Below, piece by piece: positions 6,292 to 10,019 of a stretch of 10,019 nt of DNA. Within the stretch, counting starts at the first letter, position 1. Every line of letters begins with the position of its first letter. The notes beneath the pieces were generated by a model that was not told where the DNA came from, did no database searches, and saw nothing but the letters and a program-made list of their open reading frames with translations. Made by a program: the position numbers and the translations under genes. The stretch spans positions 1-10,019 of the forward strand of contig BDTQ01000173.1 in assembly GCA_002898135.1 (NCBI GenBank). Reading direction: 5' to 3'. The DNA is from a bacterium BMS3Bbin07. GTDB taxonomy: Bacteria > Nitrospirota > Thermodesulfovibrionia > Thermodesulfovibrionales > JdFR-85.

Positions 6292-7459
6292 GAAGGCATT
6301 AACTGGAAGTCGACGATACTGGGGATGGATATTCTTTTTACTTGCCGTTAGCGGGGTGGGTTTTATCTTCTACCTACGCCAGTTCGCATATGGTCTGGGT
6401 ATAACGGGTATGAGCAGGGATGTTTCGTGGGGTCTTTATATAGGTCAGTTTACTTTTCTCGTAGGGGTTGCGGCATCAGCGGTGATGCTGGTTATACCCT
6501 ATTATCTGCATGACTTTAAAAAATTCGGCAAGATAGTTATCCTTGGGGAATTTCTTGCTGTTGCTGCCGTGGTGATGTGCATGCTCTTCATAATGGCAGA
6601 CATGGGACAGCCGATGAGGGTGATGAACCTGGTGCTCCATCCGAGCCCCAAATCGATAATGTTCTGGGACGCTATCGTGCTGAACGGCTATCTTCTTCTC
6701 AATATCGTAATCGGCTGGAATACGCTGGAGGCTGATCGTAAAGAGGTCCCTCCACCGACGTGGCTAAAGCCCCTGATATACCTGTCAATCCCCTGGGCCA
6801 TCAGTATCCATACCGTCACAGCCTTTCTCTATGCCGGACTCCCTGGAAGGCCCTTCTGGCTTTCAGCTATTATGGCAGCCCGTTTTCTTGCATCAGCCTT
6901 TGCAGCCGGACCTGCATTACTTATCATCCTGGCCCTGATAGTGAGAAAACTCACAAAATTTGACCCTGGTAAGGAGCCAATCCAGGCGCTGGGAAAGATC
7001 GTTACATATGCCATAATAGCAAGCACTTTCTTCCTGGGATTAGAAGTATTTACCGCCTTCTACAGCCAGATTCCCGGGCATATGGCCTCCTTTAAGTATC
7101 TCTATGCCGGTCTGGACGGTGTCGGGAAGTTAGTCCCCATGATGTGGCTATCCACTATACTTGCAGTGGTTGCTATCATTCTTCTGGTTAACCCTAATAC
7201 ACGCAAGAATGAATCTATTCTCGCGTTTGCCTGCGTAGCGGCATTCATCTCCCTGTGGATTGACAAGGGGTTTGGATTGATTGTTGGCGGTTTTGTTCCC
7301 AATCCTTTTGAGAGGGTAACAGAGTACTGGCCAACATTGCCCGAGACTATAATCACGATTGGAGTCTGGGCTATCGGCTTACTTGTGCTTACCGTTCTTT
7401 ACAAGGTGGCTATATCAATCAGGGAAGCCCAGTTAGAATCAGGTTCTGATACCCACTAA
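6284..7459 (+). CDS. dsrP: DsrP, NrfD-type integral membrane subunit
   Basis: DsrP is the NrfD/PsrC-family membrane subunit that exchanges electrons between quinones and DsrO. I choose the ATG at 6284, 8 bases after AGGAGG (6270-6275); the GTG at 6275 overlaps that site and the ATG at 6278 is too close to it. The product is 391 residues with about ten hydrophobic spans, near 13-33, 49-72, 87-106, 126-146, 163-185, 192-221, 240-262, 284-303, 309-327 and 357-378, which is the normal count for the family. Polar residues such as His176, Glu254 and Asp327 in or next to spans are candidates for quinone or proton handling, as inference. It overlaps dsrO by 8 bases. No terminator follows, so the ferredoxin gene downstream may be co-transcribed. 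Confidence 0.95.
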   Translation: MLEKALTGSRRYWGWIFFLLAVSGVGFIFYLRQFAYGLGITGMSRDVSWGLYIGQFTFLVGVAASAVMLVIPYYLHDFKKFGKIVILGEFLAVAAVVMCMLFIMADMGQPMRVMNLVLHPSPKSIMFWDAIVLNGYLLLNIVIGWNTLEADRKEVPPPTWLKPLIYLSIPWAISIHTVTAFLYAGLPGRPFWLSAIMAARFLASAFAAGPALLIILALIVRKLTKFDPGKEPIQALGKIVTYAIIASTFFLGLEVFTAFYSQIPGHMASFKYLYAGLDGVGKLVPMMWLSTILAVVAIILLVNPNTRKNESILAFACVAAFISLWIDKGFGLIVGGFVPNPFERVTEYWPTLPETIITIGVWAIGLLVLTVLYKVAISIREAQLESGSDTH

Positions 7460-7551
7460 AGATACGGAGTTTGTTGTTTTTGTTATTATAGAAGAGGCAG
7501 CCATTGGTTTATGGCATATAAGATCATTAATCGAGTAAGGAGGTGAAGTAA

Positions 7552-7740
7552 TTGTATATTGTAGCCGTTGATAACGATAAGTGTGAGGCCTGTGAGGAGT
7601 GCATTAATATCTGCCCGCAGGGTGTTTTTGAATTGGACGGAGAAAGCAAGTCAGATCCTGTAAACGGTTCTGAATGTGTATATTGCGAGAGCTGTCTTGG
7701 AGTCTGTCCACCGGCAGCTATAACCATTACAGAGATGTAG
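7552..7740 (+). CDS. 2[4Fe-4S] ferredoxin
   Basis: This 62-residue bacterial-type ferredoxin has two complete CxxCxxCxxxCP motifs at Cys11/14/17/21 and Cys42/45/48/52, each expected to bind a [4Fe-4S] cluster. There is no extra domain and no signal peptide, so it is a soluble cytoplasmic electron carrier. The start is TTG at 7552, 8 bases after AAGGAGG (7538-7543 region); no ATG or GTG is available in a sensible position. It lies 92 bases after dsrP with no terminator between, and a hairpin closes the unit at 7768-7803. Placement suggests it serves sulfur reduction, for example passing electrons to or from DsrK or DsrAB, but the sequence alone cannot show which partner it uses. Confidence 0.92.
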   Translation: MYIVAVDNDKCEACEECINICPQGVFELDGESKSDPVNGSECVYCESCLGVCPPAAITITEM

Positions 7741-7767
7741 GTAATTTCACAATCCAAAACAAATAAT

Positions 7768-7803
7768 AAAAAGGGGCTCTCGGATTAAAGAGGCCCCTTT
7801 TTT
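7768..7803. terminator. Bidirectional intrinsic terminator between convergent operons
   Basis: Arms AAAAAGGGGC (7768-7777) and GCCCC plus T-run (7793-7803) pair fully. An inner CTC/GAG extension with one bulged T leaves a loop of about 8 bases. The flanking A-run and T-run give a U-tract on either strand, so it can end both the ferredoxin transcript (+) and the tusA transcript (-). Confidence 0.85.
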
Positions 7804-7835
7804 AATTAACGTAAAGTGTTTTTTTACAGTAAGAG

Positions 7836-8087
7836 TTACTTCTTCTGAATATATATCTCCCAGTATCCCTTGTCTTCGAGCTTTACTGTCTCCATTTCAT
7901 ATCCGTGCTTTTCACAATACTTTGGTATAGAGTCTTCTACTGATGCCTGCGCATCACTGATGACCTTCAGTACTTCACCACTGTTCAGTTTTTCAAGCTT
8001 CTTTTTTGTGAGCACCAGGGGATATGGACAAACCCTACCGAGCACATCGAGAGTTGCTGCTGGTTCAATAGATTTTAAATCTGCCAT
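7836..8087 (-). CDS. tusA: TusA-family sulfur-carrier protein
   Basis: This 83-residue TusA/SirA/YeeD-family protein has the hallmark Cys20-Pro-Tyr-Pro motif inside LDVLGRVCPYPLVLTKKKL, where the cysteine carries persulfide sulfur. A second cysteine, Cys58, lies in the C-terminal half. In dsr-containing organisms TusA passes sulfur to or from DsrE and on toward DsrC. The ATG at 8087 follows AAGGAGG on the - strand (around 8092-8098). It is the last gene of the - strand cluster but is set 150 bases from the dsrF-like gene, so it may have its own control. The family assignment is secure; the direction of sulfur flow is not shown. Confidence 0.95.
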   Translation of the reverse strand: MADLKSIEPAATLDVLGRVCPYPLVLTKKKLEKLNSGEVLKVISDAQASVEDSIPKYCEKHGYEMETVKLEDKGYWEIYIQKK

Positions 8088-8237
8088 TAAAGCCTCCTTA
8101 ATAGTGTGTTGTCTTTTAATAATCCAACCACTGAGGACCCCGAGAAGTAGCAGCTGTCAAATTTTAATGTTGCCACTTGCTTGTCTGTGTCTTCAGTGGT
8201 TTGTTCGTTTACGTTCTTATATCAGATCGAAAGTTTT
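8088..8237 (-). promoter_or_regulatory. Structured spacer ahead of tusA with candidate extended -10
   Basis: This 150-base gap holds an imperfect inverted repeat on the - strand: the plus-strand arms 8128-8138 (CCACTGAGGAC) and 8189-8199 (GTCTTCAGTGG) pair over 11 positions with one G-U, with a loop of about 50 bases. A TGATATAAG sequence (- strand, 8216-8224) fits an extended -10 element, 5 of 6 to TATAAT, without a good -35. If used, it would give a roughly 120-base tusA leader containing the repeat. Confidence 0.35.
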
Positions 8238-8651
8238 TCAGAAAAACATCAGGTGATCGGCTGATTCAAGGTCCTGCTGAATCTCTTCATATGGTACTAC
8301 CTGGGTGGTAACCTCGCCGCCAATCTCTTCAGCGTCCATCACGATTGAGTCCTCAGTGAGTCCAAATCCTTCAAGGTCTTCCTTGCAGACCAGTACCCTG
8401 AGATCAAGCAGAAGGGCATTCTTTACATGCGACTCAAGGCTTGAGACGCCGTATATCTCTAATGCTTTCTGGTTCTTGAGACAGTTCAGTACCCCGTCAC
8501 CGACAAAGGCCAATACCGGCTCGACGTTGTCTCCGTCCTCAAGATGAATCTCTACCGTCTGACTGGCAATTGCATGTGTAAGGGCCAGCCTTGAGGTTTC
8601 AGACTTATAGGGAAGTTTTTCAACAATAAATGCAATCTTTTTTATAGCCAT
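8238..8651 (-). CDS. DsrF-like (TusC-type) DsrE-superfamily protein
   Basis: This 137-residue protein matches the DsrF/TusC branch. It has an N-terminal IKKIAFIVEKLPYKSETSR strand-loop, a central PVLAFVGDGVLNCLKNQ, then LRVLVCKEDLEGFGLTEDSI, and a C-terminal ESADHLMFF that mimics the family's typical ending. Cysteines are Cys57 and Cys89. In the DsrEFH hexamer the F subunit is mainly structural. The start at 8651 lies 1 base after the dsrE-like stop, and its ribosome site (AGGAGG on the - strand, near 8659-8664) is inside the preceding gene, so translation is coupled. I leave the symbol blank because the order and the partner set differ from the classical dsrEFH operon; DsrF is the best match. 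Confidence 0.85.
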   Translation of the reverse strand: MAIKKIAFIVEKLPYKSETSRLALTHAIASQTVEIHLEDGDNVEPVLAFVGDGVLNCLKNQKALEIYGVSSLESHVKNALLLDLRVLVCKEDLEGFGLTEDSIVMDAEEIGGEVTTQVVPYEEIQQDLESADHLMFF

Positions 8652-8652
8652 C

Positions 8653-9015
8653 TTATTCGCCTCCTATGTGCAGGATTCTGTCTGTGCTGAAGGCACTTGC
8701 AAGATACCAGTCCATGCTTGCAACACCAAAGCCTTCGACAGTATCTTCCCTGCCGATGCCCCTTGCCTTGGCACAGGCCTCGCAGTTTGTTATCTTGAAT
8801 TTGCCGCTATTGATCAATTCCATTACCGTATCCATCAGATAAGAGTAATCCCTGAATTTGCTCTGCCCTTTCTTCCCAAGCATTGTACCGTTGCCTGAAA
8901 GCCAAAGGTCCACCTCATGTCCCTTCTTGACAGCAGCGTCAGAGAACTTGATTGCGAAATCAAGGGACATGGAACCAACAAGTGACGAGAAACAGCCTAT
9001 TGTAATCTTGCCCAT
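8653..9015 (-). CDS. DsrE-like (TusD-type) sulfurtransferase
   Basis: This 120-residue DsrE-family protein has a Rossmann-like start (ITIGCFSSLVGS), the FSDAAVKKGHEVDLWLSG segment and the active-site region FKITNCEACAKARGI. Cys78 aligns with the catalytic, persulfide-carrying cysteine of A. vinosum DsrE (pattern C-x7-G). Cys81 adds a CxxC arrangement not present in that protein. Cys8 lies near the N-terminus. The ribosome site TAAGGAGGA (9021-9029 on the - strand) overlaps the stop codon of the dsrH-like gene, linking translation of the two. The probable role is to take sulfur from TusA or give it to TusA and DsrC. DsrE-type membership is secure; use of the exact symbol dsrE is not certain. 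Confidence 0.87.
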   Translation of the reverse strand: MGKITIGCFSSLVGSMSLDFAIKFSDAAVKKGHEVDLWLSGNGTMLGKKGQSKFRDYSYLMDTVMELINSGKFKITNCEACAKARGIGREDTVEGFGVASMDWYLASAFSTDRILHIGGE

Positions 9016-9026
9016 TATTTTCCTCC

Positions 9027-9323
9027 TTATAGCCAGATTGTTTTTTCGTAATCATTGAAGATAAGGTCAACCAGACCATCATAATTGATAACCTTTACCT
9101 TGTTGTCAACAACATCAGAGTCTGAGAACCCCCTGGATTGAAGGTCTTCAGAGAGTGCATAATACTCCACGTCTTTTGATAGGACCGGGGATACATTACC
9201 ATCTTTTTTAAGCGCTGCATGGTATACCCCATTCTGTACCAGGACTATTCCTAATTTTTCAGCCTTGAGTCTTTCCAGCATCGCCGGTTCCCTGTACTCA
9301 CTCACAAATACAGCAAGCCTCAT
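9027..9323 (-). CDS. DsrH-like (TusB-type) protein
   Basis: This 98-residue protein matches DsrH/TusB. The family-typical GIVLVQNGVYHAAL (about 25-38) and VEYYALSEDLQSRGFSDSD (about 52-70) are both visible. The ATG at 9323 is chosen because AAGGAGGTG (about 9331-9339 on the - strand) sits just upstream and the promoter's expected start is near 9352; an upstream ATG at 9356 would fall before the transcript begins. With this start the protein contains no cysteine, so it lacks the conserved N-terminal-half cysteine of A. vinosum DsrH. It is the first gene of the H-E-F cluster, the reverse placement of the classical E-F-H order. The role is inferred as a subunit of a DsrEFH-type complex. Confidence 0.85.
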   Translation of the reverse strand: MRLAVFVSEYREPAMLERLKAEKLGIVLVQNGVYHAALKKDGNVSPVLSKDVEYYALSEDLQSRGFSDSDVVDNKVKVINYDGLVDLIFNDYEKTIWL

Positions 9324-9358
9324 AATATTACACCTCCTTGAGATTTTCGTAACCATAC

Positions 9359-9388
9359 TTTATACCAATTAATGGGGTGTATTGTCAA
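9359..9388 (-). promoter_or_regulatory. Sigma-70 promoter of the dsrH-E-F cluster
   Basis: On the - strand a perfect TTGACA (plus-strand 9383-9388) and TATAAA (9359-9364) are 18 bases apart, with a TGG just before the -10 giving an extended -10 form. A start near 9352 leaves a leader of about 29 bases that holds the AAGGAGGTG ribosome site of the dsrH-like gene. Confidence 0.7.
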
Positions 9389-9412
9389 TAAAAATCCGCT
9401 TTTCTGCCTGTC

Positions 9413-9437
9413 ATTGCGGCAGTCCTTAAGCCGGAAT
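9413..9437. repeat. Short palindromic element (possible dispersed repeat)
   Basis: Arms ATTGCGGC (9413-9420) and GCCGGAAT (9430-9437) pair over 8 positions with one mismatch around a 9-base loop, flanked by TC and CA. The layout recalls the TCATT...AATCA hairpin repeats scattered through many bacterial genomes. Only one copy is seen here, so its being a dispersed repeat is a guess. It lies between the flavin-protein gene and the dsrH promoter and has no good T-run on the - strand. Confidence 0.35.
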
Positions 9438-9485
9438 CAAGTCTTTTTGATGCTTTTTCCCCATGCCTCCGTGGTTTATACTCTT

Positions 9486-10019
9486 TTATTTGTCCTCATG
9501 CAATTTCTTACCGATCGAAAAGGCCTTTCCGAGGAATTTGCCAAGACCATAATATGTGCGGCTTTCAGGGGTAAACGCAACGGGTTTTACTTTTTCAATA
9601 TCAGGGGTTCCGTTTGCTCCGAGTACGGATTCCTCGACCTTGAGGTCCATCACCTCCCCGATAAACTGGGTATGGAGCCCTATTTCAAATGTATGAATCA
9701 CCTTGCACTCAAGGATGAGGGGAAACTCCCGGATGTAGGGTGCATCGACGAGGTCACTCTTCACCGGGGTAAGGCCGGTAATGGAAAACTTGTCCTCCTT
9801 TTTCCCTGATACTGTTCCAAAATAATCGGCTTCCCTGATATATTCCTCAGAGGGGATGTTAACGGTAAATGCCTTGTGTTTCACAATATTGTCATACGAG
9901 CAGGTTGCCTTTCTCAGGGAGACGGCTATGCAGTGGGGTTGAGAACAGCAGATTCCTCCCCAGGAAGCAGTCATTGCATTGGCTCTGCCGTTGCCGTCAT
10001 AGGTTCCAATGACCAGGAC
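9486..10019 (-). CDS. Flavoredoxin-like FMN-binding flavin reductase, 5' end beyond window
   Basis: At least 177 residues are visible and the frame is open to the window edge, so the N-terminus is missing; the ATG at 9974 is internal. The visible chain begins VLVIGTYDGNGRANAMTASW and continues GGICCSQPHCIAVSLRKAT, the FMN-binding core of the flavin-reductase-like split-barrel family. It then runs through FTVNIPSEEYIREADYFGTVSG, DAPYIREFPLILECK and IGLHTQFIGEVMDLK, features strongly recalling Desulfovibrio flavoredoxin. In D. gigas flavoredoxin was linked to thiosulfate reduction, so a role in sulfur electron transfer is plausible but inferred. It ends in a TAA at 9486-9488, about 160 bases before the next - strand gene, which has its own promoter. 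Confidence 0.88.
   Translation of the reverse strand, partial: VLVIGTYDGNGRANAMTASWGGICCSQPHCIAVSLRKATCSYDNIVKHKAFTVNIPSEEYIREADYFGTVSGKKEDKFSITGLTPVKSDLVDAPYIREFPLILECKVIHTFEIGLHTQFIGEVMDLKVEESVLGANGTPDIEKVKPVAFTPESRTYYGLGKFLGKAFSIGKKLHEDK

Noticed and set aside
7870-8256. + strand open frame covering tusA and the spacer
   Set aside because: It is serine- and phenylalanine-rich antisense to a clear TusA gene, with no ribosome site.
9324-9356. Longer DsrH-like start at 9356
   Set aside because: It falls upstream of the expected transcript start and would include the ribosome site within the coding region.
9372-9809. + strand open frame of 145 codons opposite the flavin protein
   Set aside because: The - strand product is a clear flavoredoxin-like protein; the + frame is its shadow.
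1-10019. CRISPR arrays, insertion sequences, tRNA or rRNA genes
   Set aside because: No regularly spaced repeats, transposase genes, terminal inverted repeats or tRNA/rRNA-like sequences were seen on either strand.

Overview
The window carries the core of a dissimilatory sulfur (dsr) metabolism locus from an anaerobic or microaerophilic bacterium with strong Shine-Dalgarno sites (AAGGAGG) and middling GC content. DsrC, the complete DsrMKJOP membrane complex and a flavoredoxin-type protein point to a sulfate, sulfite or thiosulfate reducer, or a sulfur disproportionator. A Nitrospirota (Thermodesulfovibrio-like) or Desulfobacterota host is my inference from protein resemblance, not something the sequence proves. 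dsrAB and aprAB are not in this window.

Layout on the + strand: a HEAT-repeat protein (74-724); a small CxxC...CxC protein with its own near-consensus promoter (768-1145); dsrC (1332-1667) followed by a strong hairpin; a 240-base gap; a stand-alone RsbRD-N-type sensor (1908-2423); then dsrM, dsrK, dsrJ, dsrO and dsrP, with the last four junctions overlapping or only 4 bases apart; and an 8Fe-8S ferredoxin (7552-7740). A hairpin at about 7768-7803 can terminate transcription from both sides.

Layout on the - strand, read from the right end: a flavoredoxin-like flavin protein cut by the window edge (9486-10019), then a clear promoter (9359-9388) driving dsrH-like, dsrE-like and dsrF-like genes (9323 to 8238). 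After a 150-base structured gap comes tusA (8087-7836), which converges on the ferredoxin gene.

How the genes fit together: TusA and the DsrE/F/H-type proteins are sulfur carriers that can hand persulfide sulfur to the C-terminal cysteines of DsrC. DsrC, as trisulfide or disulfide, is the expected substrate of the HdrD-like DsrK. DsrK exchanges electrons with the membrane quinone pool through DsrM, and with the periplasmic side through DsrJ, DsrO and DsrP. The ferredoxin and the RsbRD-type protein are probable accessory or regulatory partners. The main points of interest are a DsrEFH-type trio in altered gene order with a cysteine-free DsrH, a DsrO whose cysteines fit exactly three Fe-S clusters, and the uncharacterised pair upstream of dsrC.
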